From Elmis aenea (Eukaryota > Arthropoda > Insecta > Coleoptera > Elmidae), in the NCBI GenBank assembly GCA_947652605.1, contig OX393577.1, positions 23,563,466 to 23,627,465 of the forward strand: a DNA stretch of 64,000 bases, in the 5' to 3' direction. Within the stretch, counting starts at the first letter, position 1. Each line of letters opens with the position of its first letter. The notes beneath the pieces were generated by a model. That model saw only the letters and a program-made list of their open reading frames with translations. It did no database searches and was not told the origin of the DNA. Shown here in pieces: positions 23,934 through 35,569 of the stretch. The translations under genes were made by a program, and so were the position numbers.

Positions 23934-24260
23934 CAGTGTGGGGGCTGCAACGATGAACGTAACAAAACATTTCACTATGGACGGTGGGGTTAAAAAATCA
24001 CATTATCTCAGTAAAACTCAAAAGAAAAATAATTTTTATACATAAAAGTATGGAGTAAATTTTTATTACAGCTATTTATATTTAAATACAATTCTCCGCT
24101 CTCTCTGGTTTATAAATTTATCGGCACAACCAGTTAGCCACTTATGTTTTTCGCGACAAAACAATGGCTTCTAGTTAAAATATAAACAAATTTAAGGAAC
24201 ATGCATTATTTTATTTTAATCTGAGGGGGCTATAGCCCCCCTATGGACTAGCCGCCCCTG
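23934..24260. mobile_element. hAT-type MITE with 8-bp duplication
   Basis: The element begins CAGTGTGGGGGCTGC and ends GGACTAGCCGCCCCTG, so the termini are CAG...CTG as in hAT elements. It is flanked by the identical 8-mer CAAGAAAT at 23926-23933 and 24261-24268. The 327-bp interior has no coding potential. A small palindrome, GGGGGCTATAGCCCCC, lies just inside the right end. Confidence 0.85.
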
Positions 24261-24361
24261 CAAGAAATATAAAACCACATTTCGATCCTTCCTTGTCAAA
24301 AGTGCAGAGAGTTTTTTCCATTTTTAATGAAAATTGATTGTAATCAACTGAGGCTTATATA

Positions 24362-25792
24362 GGGGAAGTTGGGGTAAGATGACGAACGGGGTAAGATGAC
24401 GAACGATTTTTACAGGCAATCCATCAAAAACTCAAATTCAAAATTTTCACTACCATCTAGAGGTTAGTAGACGAAGTTAATATTAGCTGATAAGATTTTA
24501 ATATAGTTCAAATTTCTTCCGTTAAAAGCAATTGTTTGTCATCACATGTTCGGTTACAATATTTATTGCCGGTGTTTAGTGTTTTTTTGGAAAACTCGGG
24601 TAAAAACAAATCGAATTTTGCTGTAGGTTGTACATTACCTGTGATAGTATTGGTATTCTGTTTAAATTTTATAAATCTTTTTGTAGTTTTTTATGTAAAT
24701 TAGAAAAACATTTTTGATATGTAGTGGGGTAAGATGACAGGGGTAAGATAACGATTCGTCATCTTGCCCCAGCAACCAGTAAGCACTGTTTTTGGTAATA
24801 AAATTTTATTACATCCAGAACATCAATGCCAAGAACCTACAAAAAAAAAGATCAATCGTGGTCAGTGGTCTCAAGGCGCAATGATAGCGGCTATTCACGA
24901 CATTGAAGAAGGAACTACATCCTGCAATGCAGCTGCTGCTGCTGAATGTTTCTGACCATATCAATGGTAACATTGGTGGAGATACTAATGGTAACATTGG
25001 TGGGGAGATTCCTGATGAAAACTCAGATGATTCAGACTTTTCTTCAGATGGCAATATTCCGTTGAAGCAAATGAAAAGCTATGCTTTGTTTACGCCTGTA
25101 AAAAATGATGGAGAACCTGAACCTTCTTCATCATCAAGGATTGTAAAGGGCAAATTATTTACCTCTAATGGAACAAGCCCTAGCTGCTCAAAGTCGAAAT
25201 CTGACACCTCACTGTGGAAAATCAGACCCTTGCCAACTATTAATCGTCCTGTTCAAAATAATAAAAAAACTCTCAGCGAGCGTAATTACTGGCACTCCCA
25301 TAAAAAAATCAATTAGAAGAGAAAGACAGGTTAGCAAAACAGAAGGGAGGAAATGGGCCTAATGAAAAAACTGCTATATCTTCTCAAACAACTGAATCTT
25401 TATCCTATTATTGTCTAATCTGCCACAAACCTTATACAGAACCACCAGCGACAGACTGGATTCAGTGTTGCAAATGTCAAGAGTGGTGCCTTGAAGACTG
25501 CACCACTTATGATGGCCAAAGACAATTTATTTGTGTTTTATGTATGTAGGCGCCATCTTACCCTATTATGTTCGTCATCTTACCCGCACTATGGGGTAAG
25601 ATGACTAAAATGACATTTTTTGTTTATATTTTTTTATTGTAATATTGGAAGCGCTGTTTAGTTTAAAATCATAAGGAATTCAAAGGTAATTCACCAATGT
25701 AGGTATTCGTCATTTTTATTTAATTATATAATTTTTCTCTTGGCCAAAACTTAATTTTCTTGTTAACCTAGTCATTTTACCCCAACTTCCCC
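24362..25792 (+). mobile_element. pogo/Tigger-type DNA element, internally deleted
   Basis: Terminal inverted repeats GGGGAAGTTGGGGTAAGATGAC at the left and its near complement ending CCCCAACTTCCCC at 25792 are flanked by TA (24360-24361 and 25793-25794). GGGGTAAGATGAC motifs recur internally at both sides (24390, 24724, 25560-25610). The 1.43-kb element keeps the start and end of a transposase gene but lacks the DDE core. Confidence 0.9.
24764..25549 (+). pseudogene. pogo-type transposase remnant: psq helix-turn-helix plus C-terminal Cys-rich finger
   Basis: The first frame (24764-24955) contains RGQWSQGAMIAAIHDIEEGT, then a run of alanines and a stop. This is the start of a Pipsqueak-type helix-turn-helix, normally the DNA-binding N-terminus of pogo/Tigger transposases. 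An overlapping frame (24903-25316) encodes an acidic, serine-rich linker (SDDSDFSSDG, EPEPSSSSR). A third open segment (25382-25549) ends the gene with CLIC, DWIQCCKCQEWC, CTTYDG and CVLC. This is a zinc-binding finger typical of the C-terminus of insect pogo-like transposases. The catalytic DDE region between linker and finger is deleted and frames shift, so no active enzyme is possible. Identification of the two end domains is by motif. Confidence 0.75.
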
Positions 25793-26640
25793 TACTTGTT
25801 GTTTGGGATGTGTATACAGGGTGTGCAAATTTTAAGCCAGTTGCTTTAGTTTAGAAATCTGTTTCTATTTCATTTTCCATGAAATTTTTTAAATCGATGT
25901 TTTGCCAAACCAAGAATTTATAATTATGCGTTTTATGAAATCTGGAAGTGATGCTTTTAAAAAATATACCTCAACGTACAAATATTTTATCTTTGAAATA
26001 CTTTGTTTCAAAAAACGTTTTTTTTTTTTAAATTCAGAAACTTGCAGCCGCTGCGCTGCCATGCAAGGCGCCCTTTTGCAAAACCTATTAAGGCGTCCTC
26101 TCCCGATATTTCTGGGTACAAGACCGTTTTTAGACAGGAAGTTAATAAATACGAGAATTCTCTTTATATTAGAACGCACACCTATTGACGTCACTGTCAT
26201 CTGTCTGAGCCTGAGCGCCGACGCAAGCCGAAAAACGGCATTTCACGCGTCTACACCGTAATATACCGCAGCATTCGTATATTTTCGATACACTGCTTCA
26301 TTATACATAAATGCCTCCTGTTACCGACAATATTTTGTCTTACTGCGGCCCCCTGTCATGGCGCCCTTGTGCGGCGCACAACTTGCACGCCCAGTTGCGG
26401 CGGCCCTGATCTGACGTATTAAATTTTAAATTTGTATGCTTTATAGGATATCTAAGGTTTAATTATACGATGGTTTGCTGGTTTTTAAACAGGTTTATTA
26501 TTATTTTTTATTAAAAATCCTACATGTTTCGCGGACGTAGTACAATAGCTAAAGTAAATTTAATTCTTAATAATACTTACAAGTTTCAATGTTGAAAGAT
26601 TGATAATGTTGAAATATTAATAATGATGTGATGTTTAATC
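25793..26640. other. Mixed stretch with solo CAGGGTG end and a GC-rich block
   Basis: At about 25816-25840 a lone TATACAGGGTGTGCAAATTT terminus of the foldback class is present without a partner end. From about 26040 to 26410 the sequence turns GC-rich and ends CAGTTGCGGCGGCCCTG at 26408, which read backwards looks like a hAT-type CAGGGCCG terminus. No matching left terminus or 8-bp duplication was found. The ORFs here are unrecognised. Confidence 0.5.
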
Positions 26641-27356
26641 TTATTATTAAAAAAGATAAGAAATATCTGATGCTTGTATAAGAAGACAATAAATCACGTG
26701 GTAACGAAAAACATGAAATCAGACTTTTTCAATACAGAAGATGGATTAAGACAAGGAGGAGGAATGAGCCCAATATTGTTTACAATGTTTATGGACAAGA
26801 TAATTAAGAAATGCAAACAAAGAGTTAAAAGTTTTTTCGTAGGCTATAAGAATTTACAGAAGGTCGAAATATCAGAGTGTGTGTTCGCAGACGATGTAGT
26901 CATTATGGCAGAGAATATAAGGGATCTAAAAACTAATATAGAAATTTGGAAAAAAGCATTAGAAGAAAATGGAATGGAAATCACAAGAAAACAAAAGTGA
27001 TGACGACAAACGAAGGAAACGAGAACATAAACATAGAAATTGAAGGAGAAAAAATTGAAATTTTACAATATTACGACTACCTAGGAGTAACAATCGAAAA
27101 TACAGGACAACAAGAATTGGAAATTAACAAGGGGATAGAAATAGCAATGAAAATCTACTATGCTATCGACAAAACCTTCATTAATAAAAAAGAAGTCTCA
27201 AAAAAGACCAAAAAGGAATGTATACCGTACATATACAGACCGATCTTGACATTTGGGTGCGAGTCATGGACATTAACATCGAGGCAAAAAAGTAAAATCC
27301 AAGCGGCCGAAATGAAATTTTTAAGTAGAGTAAGAGGTGTAACAAGAAGGGACAGG
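26641..27356 (+). pseudogene. LINE reverse transcriptase fragment, frameshifted and 3' truncated
   Basis: Frame one (from 26674) holds GLRQGGGMSPILF (palm motif around residues 24-36), VFADDVVIMA with the catalytic FADD, and NGMEI. At about 26990 a frameshift moves the reading into a second frame with KTKVMTTNEG, YLGVTIEN, YRPILTFGCESWTLTSRQ and MKFLSRVRGVTRRDR. The 5' half (endonuclease and fingers) and the 3' end are missing. The reading stops at about 27356, where a short fragment of the GTCGCGACATC repeat begins. The lineage resembles RTE/jockey-like LINEs; it differs clearly in sequence from the LINE at 12.8-15.9 kb. Confidence 0.85.
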
Positions 27357-27409
27357 TCAAATGCCGCTGTCAATATCGATGTCGTGACATCAGATGTCAC
27401 CGTGTGAAT
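27357..27409 (-). repeat. Fragment of the TTCACACGGTGACAT / GTCGCGACATC MITE
   Basis: Read on the minus strand it is TTCACACGGTGACATCTGAT, followed by a CGACATCGATATTGACAG-like block. Both occur in the element at 41148-41352. It marks the truncation point of the LINE. Confidence 0.7.
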
Positions 27410-28663
27410 TGATTATTATTTATAAATTCGTTAATATGGCACCGTGTAAAGCTTCTCACCACTAAAAATAATAGGCGTAAGTTAAGGCGGAGGGGACATT
27501 TTTTAAATAATTATTCGCACTTTTTTTAAGTTTAAAACGCTTGTATGTGTATGTGATTATGCATAAATTTAACGTGATTTTTTCCTCTAGTTTATTTAAA
27601 ATGTCTTTGATGTCTATTTCATGTGAAGTTATGGTTACCTATAGAGACTTTTATTCATCAACTATTTTTATTTTTATTTCAACCCAATTGTGAAAGTTTT
27701 CCTTTGATCAAACGTGATATATATCTGTTACTATGTAGTTCAAAAGTTGCATGTTTTAATTGTTAAGCCAACTAAATTATTTATACAGCCATTATGTTTG
27801 CAGTGCAACGTGCAACACAAACATGTTTTGTAGACAAACCTAAACATTTACTGCAAACTAAACAAATACAATACAGTTTCATTTGAAACAAGTTAGGTGC
27901 AAAAAATCGTGGAAGCTAGATTCGTTTTTTAGTACTAAAGTATGTGAATCAGTAATTGTATATGTTTGTTTTGTTTAAATTAAGTAGAAGCAAATTAATT
28001 AATTTAGCACAACGCATCAGTTATATTTTTTGTACTGACATCAGTTCGTTTTTTGTTCGAAGCCCTATATTATGGTTTTATTGTGTTACAGCATCGAATA
28101 ATGTAATAACTAAAGCGGCACTAAATTTCTAGCTATAAAACAATAATCTACTCCATAGATCTTCGACGTTCATTTTGTGACTAAATTAAAATTATGGTAG
28201 TTATGTTGTAAACGACGCTGTCGCCATATCTCGCGATAATAAAATTTCATGTGGTATTGTGCAATTTTCACTGAGCTCCAATGATGAGCTTTGGCGTCAT
28301 GTAGTTGGCTTCTCGTTCAGCAGAGCATGAACAAGTTTTAACTAACTTTTAGAAGTAGTTATAAAATATCGATTATGTTTAATAAACACAACAAAGGGCG
28401 TCAGTATCACATTATTACATTGCCTTAACTTTCCCTTATAATGTTTAAGTTTTGTAATCATACTAGGGCCAAACAGAATTTGTTGAGAATAGAAAAAAAT
28501 CCGTAACCTCATATTATCTAGTTTTTCACCATTTGAGGTTTAATCAAAACAAAGTTAGAACCTAGTTTATTAATTTTGCTAAAATAAACAAATTTACTTA
28601 ATCCAAACCATTTTCAAATTTTTGCTTACGACATAATATTAAAAAATGAACTTTTATGTTATA
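27410..28663. other. AT-rich stretch without recognised genes
   Basis: No coding motif, terminal repeat or shared repeat was recognised. Confidence 0.6.
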
Positions 28664-29688
28664 CAGCGTCATTCAAAAAGTCTGCAACAAATGGAAATGT
28701 GTTTTATTATCCATTTCCATTTATTCTTCATAAAATTTGGTGCATGGTCTTAAACTAATATTAAGTTAAAAAGGTTTAATAAAAAGTCATAGGACACTAG
28801 ATTTTAACCATTTTTGAAATATTCGTAGGAGTAAATTGCCCTTATTTTAAGAGATACAAAAAAATTTTATGAAAAAAGTTATTGAGAATTTAAACATAAG
28901 GCTAGATTCAAATTTTGACTGTCAAATTCCAATTTTTATTTTTTTTTATATTTTAACATTCAAAAAGTCTGCAACAAATAGAGAAAAAAATATTATCGAT
29001 TTTTCAGAAAATTTTATTCTTGATAAAAGTTGGTGCATGACCTAAACCTAATTTTAAGATGGAAAAAGTTTAATAAAAAGTCATAGGACACTAGATTTTA
29101 GCGATTTTTGAAATATTCGCAAAACTAAAGTGTCCTTATTTGAATAGGCACAAAAACAATTAATAGGAAAAAGTTGTACAAAATTTAAAAATATGAGGTA
29201 CTATGATATTTGACGTTTAATTTTCAATAAATATATTTATAATAATTTTTAATATTCAAAAAATCTAGTGTCCTTTTACTGTTTATTAATTTTTTATTCA
29301 TTTAAAATTAGTTTCAGGTCATGCACCAACTTTTATCAAGAATACAATTTTCTGAGAAATCGATAATAAAAAGCTTTTCTGTGTTGCACTTTTTAAATGT
29401 TTAAATTTCTTAAAAAATAAAAATTGGAATTTGACCGTCAAAATTTGAATATAACCTTATTTTTAGATTCTCAATAACTTTTTTCATAATTTTTTTTTAT
29501 CTCTTAAAATGAGGGCACGAATATTTCAAAATTCACTCAAATCTAGTATCTTATGACTTTTTATTGATTTTTTTTTTCATTTTAATATTAGTTTTAGACT
29601 ATGCACCAACTCTTATCAAAAATAAAATTTTCTGAGAAATCGATAATAAAAAACTTTTCCATTTGTTGCAGACTATTTGAATGACGTT
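28664..29688. mobile_element. Four-fold foldback element, CAGCGTCATTCAAA ends
   Basis: The ends CAGCGTCATTCAAAAAGTCT (28664) and its near complement GACTATTTGAATGACGTTA (to about 29688) enclose two nested levels of inverted repeat. The block TTCAAAAAGTCTGCAACAAA occurs at about 28671 and again at 28959, and complementary versions occur at about 29375-29400 and 29660. Each quarter repeats TTGGTGCATGACCTAAA-like and GTCATAGGACACTAGATTTT blocks. The TA next to the left end is present; the right one is degraded. No coding sequence. Confidence 0.85.
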
Positions 29689-30229
29689 ACATAAATAATC
29701 ATAATTTACGTTTTAGAAATAATTTTTATTTGTAGCTCTGAAATTATTTTTGGGGTCAGTAAAATGTAAATTTTTAAAATGGTACAAACGTACGTTAAAA
29801 TATTTTATTTTTAAGTTCATTTTTAAAATACAAACAAAATATATCGTCTTCTAAAAATATAAGAAAGCTATATTGAAATTAAATTTATAGTGAATGACGA
29901 TACAAAATAACTTTTAATGAAACGTTATTGGCTATTATAACGTTATATAACGTTATCGGGTATCTACGTTATGTTTTCCATCCCTGGTAAAAAGTAAAAT
30001 ATTAAACTGTATTGAAACACTGTTGCTTGCTAGATGTATTTGGCCTGTTTTCTTGTTGTATAAAAAACAATATTTGGAAGCGAGATCGGGTAGCGATCAG
30101 ATGGGCTAGAAAGCAATTTCTTAGCAAATTGTTTTTACATGTAATTTCGTACGCCTTTAAAAATTCGTAATATCTCAAAGACGCGTCTGTTTTCTGTCGT
30201 GTTATACAACAAACAAGGCGTGCTGTGTA
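29689..30229. other. AT-rich stretch without recognised genes
   Basis: Nothing was recognised. A local run of AACGTTAT repeats (about 29925-29960) forms short palindromes. Confidence 0.6.
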
Positions 30230-31169
30230 CAGAGTGGACCAAATTCGAATGTGTTACGAGGTATCTCGGTTACCGTAATAGTTGGCGAAAATCTGATATT
30301 GGTCTATTGGCAAAACAATGCAAATCCATCTGGACGCAATAAAATTAACATGTAACCACAAAATTACTTCAATAAGTGTTCAAAATGATCTCCATCATTT
30401 TCAATCACGTAATCGCACTCTCTTTAAAAGCATTTTTAAAAACAAAACAATATTTGTAGGAAATTTTGTTTTTGCACTCTATTCCTTATTTTCAGCTTTC
30501 CCGGAAAATCGGTTTGATTTTCAAAAAATTTCACCAGACCAAAGTTGTAGCCCATAAAATTTGCTATCCGGAATGGGCCGCCGGTTTTTTTGTACAACCT
30601 TTCGTTTTAAAGATACAGCGGTTGCAAAGTCTAAGGAACAATTAAATTTTGTAAATTTTTTACATTTTTTTGTACAAACTGCTTTATAACTCTCAAACCA
30701 TTGTCTCTAAACAAAAAATAAACAAAACTAATTTTGTAGAGAATTTCATGCTCTATTAAAAAGCTTCAACGTATTTTACGATAAAATTGATATTTTCGGC
30801 TACAGAGTCTTATAAATGCAGAAGTGTAAAAAAATCAAGTAAGTGTTGATATCAGCTTAGCATTTGATTTTAGGAAAAAAAAAAATGATAATAATGATAA
30901 CGGGGACACCCTGTATATAGGGGTTGATGTATTTATTTTTAATAATACGCAAGTTACAAAGGTTTATTAATTTTTTTTTAAGATGAAAAACAAAAATTAG
31001 GCTGTGAAAACAAAAAAAAAAACAAGAAAAACTGGAGAAGATAGAATATATTTGAGAAGTGTTCTGAGTTTGTCCCAAAAAAGTGCACATTTTTGGTAAT
31101 TCAACTGTTTCTCTATCTTGACTATTAAGCGAGATACCCATGTAATCTCATCGAATTTGGACCACCCTG
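30230..31169. mobile_element. CAGGGTGG-type TA element with DUF4817/IS630 transposase tail and a nested end
   Basis: The left end CAGAGTGGACCAAATTCG (30230) and right end CGAATTTGGACCACCCTG (31169) are inverted copies, each next to TA. The right arm (about 30915-31169) matches the right arm of 55383-56454. A second terminus, GGGGACACCCTG, ends at 30913 next to TATA, so another CAGGGTG element appears to be nested at about 30570-30913. The left part carries the tail of a transposase on the minus strand. Confidence 0.8.
30364..30423 (-). pseudogene. C-terminal tail of an IS630/mariner-type transposase
   Basis: On the minus strand the short reading ECDYVIENDGDHFEHLLK ends in a stop at 30364-30366. 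It matches the conserved C-terminal tail (C-I-x-x-N-G-G-H-F-E-H-L-L) that I associate with insect DUF4817-type transposases. It sits about 135 bp from the left terminal repeat and reads toward it, as the gene end should. Just upstream an in-frame stop shows decay. It links the CAGGGTGG family to the same transposase group as the orphan helix-turn-helix domains in foldback elements 1 and 5. Confidence 0.65.
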
Positions 31170-31170
31170 T

Positions 31171-31524
31171 ACAGCCTGCATGCATAGTGAGTCATAACGC
31201 ACGGTAAGCAAAACGCACACTTGTCTAGAAAGGTCGGAGTAGCCTTACGTCAAACACCGCCTGCATGCATAATTATAGTGAGTTATAACTTATAACGCAA
31301 CTTGTCTAATAACGTCAAAGTAGGCTTACGTTAAAATTGACAAGACAACCTAATTACATGTGTATATTAGCCAAAAAGCCGTTAAAATCGTAGATATTAT
31401 GTGTTCGTAGAAAAAGTAAGCTAATAACACGAGTTGCAAAGCAATTACGCACTCGTGGAAACAACATTTCCACTCGTGCATAATATGCTTCTTACAACTC
31501 TTGTTGTGTATTTATACTATTATT
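31171..31524 (+). repeat. Dispersed repeat TGCATGCA family, copy B
   Basis: It begins ACAGCCTGCATGCATAGT and includes CGCACGGTAAGCAAAACGCA, GACAAGACAACCTAATTACA, a hairpin CACTCGTGGAAA...TTTCCACTCGTG and CTTCTTACAACTCTTGTT. Its left edge is the TA at which the element at 30230-31169 sits. Confidence 0.85.
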
Positions 31525-33814
31525 GACATTCAATAAAATAAAATAGCAACCGATGAAAAAGCGAGAATCTTGAGGCTTGCACTTAATCAATCCTACCAAT
31601 TATAAAACTATTCATTTATGGTTCAAATATTGTACAAACTGTTCATTGGAGCATACTCAAACATTTTTAATGTACCTACACTGCAATATTTAAAAAATGT
31701 CGAAAGACAAATAACACTTTGCAGTTAGTTTTAGTTGAAAAATGGAATAGGACTAAATCACCATCCAAATTAAACTCGAGCTACTGCCAATAAATAAATT
31801 CAATTCGATAGTCCTGAACAGAGCACCATAAATTTGATTTTTAATTATTCCGCTTGAACGATTTTGTGATTAAAGTTGTATTTTACATTGTGTGCACGGA
31901 AGGCTAGGTGATTTATTAATGATATTCGCTTCAAGTAAAAAATCTGAATGATTAGTGATTACCCACGGTTAACAATGTTTAAAATTTTAAAGAGCTGTAT
32001 AAAATATTTTTAATTGATTTTTAAACGAATTGATAGCCAGTATGCATAGCTTCATCGTTGTTTAACATTTCTACAGACAATAAAGCCAGAAGCAGATTTT
32101 TTAACTTTATGTTAAATTTGTCTAACGTACTGTGTTTTATTTAGCACAATAGCTTATAAAGCTTCATTAAACACACAAGTTCAAAACCACAATGTGGGTT
32201 TAAAATATAATCCACCAAATGATTTTAATGTAGCTTAGGTTAAGAAAACTTTATACCATTTTTTAAGAAAAATTGGAATAAGTTTAATCGTAAATGAAAT
32301 TGTGGTATTACATTTTGAAACACCGTTACTGCTAAACGCGCCATATGTAAAACATTTTTAAATTTAATTTACGAAGTTTTTAGTTGCCTTCAGTAAAAGA
32401 ACGAAATTTAGGTGTCTATATCCGAAGTCAAATCAATATACAATGCCAAATGTATCGTGAGGAAATTGCATTTTCCCCTACTATAATACATTTTCCATTA
32501 CCTCATAGACAGTATTCGAAGATAACGGTATGCAGGTAAGCTTAGATCGATTTTGGAGCTTTAGAGATAGTCCTGACTGAATTCGATTTAAACTAAAAAC
32601 AAGTGATTAATTTATGCTGCATTAGTTTTTCTCTGCTATTTTGCCTGTTGTTACACGCAAAAATTAGTTTAAAAAAATTGGGATATTCTATTAAACACTT
32701 TTGTGGCTTTCAGCTTATATTAACTAAAGATTTATTAGGCAATGATTTAAGACTCACAAGGTGACATCTCATCAGTCAGAACTCGGGACTATAAATCCAA
32801 GTCGAAGGCTTCCGCACGTATTCTTCCCAATTTCCTAGTCGGTGCATCTAACAGCATGCAATCTCAAGTTGGCTCCGTGATCGGCCTCCAGAGATGTATA
32901 CCAATGCTTTCTTTCAGACATATATCTAACCTTTTCTCAACTTCGACGTATAAAAAAAGATAAATGTGTCTAGCCCCACTGCAATGGTTACAGTAACTAT
33001 ACCTTCCGTTCAGCTTATGTTTTTATCAGTATCAGTTTATACTGTAAAAACTAAATCTAGCAAACTGAGGTTATTTCAAAAAACCGAACTAGATTTTCGA
33101 CTATAGGTACTAACTAACCTCTGGCACACCCGGTTTTAAAATTATCTTTGTTGGTGATTTAAAGTTCTAAAATCCCACTTTAAAAATATCAATCCAGTAA
33201 CTCGTTGATACAAATCGCTTTGGTTAGGTTAAGGAAATTAATTAAAGTAATTTTATTGTACTAAATAAACTCCCGAATTTTTGTCGAGTAAATTGTAACA
33301 AAATTAGATGCGCGGGAAAGGATTGCCTCTAGCATAATCAACGTGGAAAAATTTACTCTTGGAAGCGGAAAATAGAAGTTCATGCTTGGGGAAATCCGTT
33401 TAGAAATCCCTGAGCGTTCAGTAATTGGCCCTTACACGAGACGAAAAGTTGAGTTTTATGTGCCTGAGAAATTCATCTTTATCTTATTTGATTTTCAAGT
33501 TAGAACTTAAATAAATGAATGTAACCCACACATTTTGAAAAATGTAGACATGAAAAGGTATCTTTTATGACGCTGCTTCAATCTTTATTAAATTTTTTGC
33601 TAGAGGCAGTAATTTGTCATGTAAACTGCTTTGAATTCTGACTTAAATAAATATAAATTTTTCATGCGGTGGCGCAATATGTCTCGTGACGTGAAGCACT
33701 TATATTTGCATAGATCTTTGGCTCTATGATCATTTGAAACATAATTTTTACCAAAATCAAATACATATTCCACTAGGAAAAAAAAGTAACTTATGGTTTG
33801 TTTGCTTGCTTATA
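31525..33814. other. AT-rich stretch without recognised genes, one satellite-like monomer
   Basis: A single diverged monomer of the 35.6-36.2 kb tandem repeat lies at about 31980-32110 (AACATTTCTACAGACAATAA at 32064). No coding motif was recognised elsewhere. Confidence 0.6.
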
Positions 33815-35426
33815 CAGGGTTCTCGTTTTTCGCGGGCTACTATGGGGATCTCGTAAACGGTAAGAGTTACGACTTCGGTTAAATTGGGGCAAAGTTGTAT
33901 ATTCAGGTGCTTAATAATTTGACGCAAACAGAACTTATCTAGCTCTTTTAGTTTTTGAGATATAGGGGAAAAAGTAAAAAAGTGGATTTTTGTTTTTTGC
34001 CCGTAACTTTTTCATTTGATGTCAAATTTCATTTTTGTAAAAACATTTTCATGGCCACTTTTTGCAAGGAATCAAATTCCCCAATTATATTTTCCATGCG
34101 ACGTTTCGTTTTTTTAAAACCATCATCAGGTCAATTTTTTCTCATGGACGCTTTATCTGATTTTAACGCCAATTTGTAGAGCATTTTATTCCGAATTCGA
34201 CAAGGTATAACAGTTGGCACTTTTTTTTAAACAATTGTTGTTAAAAATGGCAAAAACAAATATTTTATTTAAAACAAATTCTAATCGGCATGATATATAA
34301 TTGTCTTTGTCCCTTTTTCCTTGGAAGAAGGTGAGTAAACCATATGAAATTACTATTAAAGGGATTTAATTAAAAAAATTGGTATCAATAAATATCTTAG
34401 GAATGCATTAACATTGTTCACTTATTAGCAAATATTTTTAGAATATTTTCTTCGGTTAAGTAATAAATGTCTTTAAAATGCGTATTTAATCCCTTATTTG
34501 ACATGCAATTATTTGTAACAAAATGTTCGTAATCAAATAATATGTGGTCATAGTTTACAAAAAACGTCTAGAAATCTGTTTACGCTTTTTGCTTATTAGT
34601 CATTAACGCAGATAAAAGGCATAACTCGTTATTTTTTGTTACAAATAATTGTATGCCAAATAAGAATTAAATACACATTTTAGAGAAATTTATTACTTAA
34701 CCGAAGAAAATATTCTAAAAATATTTGTTAATAAATGAACAATAATACAATCTTGGTTTCCGGGTTTGGAACCGCGTCTTCTATATTTAGAAGTAGTTGA
34801 CGTTTCGACCATTGTGTCTTGGTCTTTTTCAAAACGAACAATGTTAATGCATTTCTAACATATTTATTAGTACCTATTTTTTTAATTAGTGATTTTATGC
34901 GGTTTACTTACCTGTTTCCAAGGAAAAAGGGACAAAGACAATTATTTACCATAGCGATTAGGATTTGTTTTAAATGAAATATTTGGTTTTGCCATTTTTA
35001 ACAACAATTGTTTCAAAAAAGTGCCAACTGTTATACATTGTCGAATTCAGAATAAAATGCTCTACAAATTGGCGTTAAAATCAGATATAGCGTCCATAAG
35101 AAAAAATTGACCTGATGATGGTTTTAAGAAAACGAAACGTCGCATGGAAAATATAATTGGGGAATTTGATTTCTTGCAAAAAGTGGCCTTGAAAATGTTT
35201 TTACAAAAATGAAATTCGACATCAAATGAAAAAGTTAGGGGCAAAAAACAAAAATCCACATTTTTACTTTTTCCCCTATATCTCAAAAACTAAAAGAGCT
35301 AGATAAGTTCTGTTTGCGTCAAATTATTAAGCACCTGAATATACAACTTTTTCCCAATTTAACCGAAGTCGTAACTCTTACCGTTTACGAGATCCCCATA
35401 GTGGCCCGCGAAAAACGAGAACCCTG
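33815..35426. mobile_element. Foldback DNA element 6, CAGGGTTCTCG type
   Basis: CAGGGTTCTCGTTTTTCGCG at 33815 and its complement CGCGAAAAACGAGAACCCTG ending at 35426 are both next to TATA. The palindrome is 1.6 kb, nearly perfect, and centred at about 34.62 kb. Two 74-codon ORFs, 33955-34179 (+) and 35062-35286 (-), are mirror images and reflect the palindrome, not genes. The right arm has an extra stretch of about 100 bp (about 34740-34838, with GGTTTCCGGGTTTGGAACCG and GACGTTTCGACC) that is absent from the left arm, so it was gained after the arms formed. Confidence 0.93.
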
Positions 35427-35569
35427 TATACTTAATATTTATTTAAAACTTGAATGGTTTATGAAATAATTTGTCTGTTTCTGAAAGATTTGGTATTGTT
35501 ATGCATTGCTTAAATTGTATTGCTTTCAATAAAACAATAAATCCTATAGCAATTTTGTTTATTTTTGAC

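Noticed and set aside
25889..26261. Overlapping ORFs of 103 and 119 codons on opposite strands
   Set aside because: Neither contains a known motif; they coincide with a GC-rich non-coding block that ends in a hAT-like terminus.
35108..35148. True hammerhead ribozyme (CTGATGA...GAAAC)
   Set aside because: The hairpin does not abut the CTGATGA core (two extra bases), and no pairing strand closes the remaining stem, so the strict fold is not met. Kept only as a recurring tract in the findings.
33955..35286. Two almost identical 74-codon ORFs, 33955-34179 (+) and 35062-35286 (-), as a duplicated gene pair
   Set aside because: They are mirror images created by the two arms of one palindrome and contain no recognisable domain.
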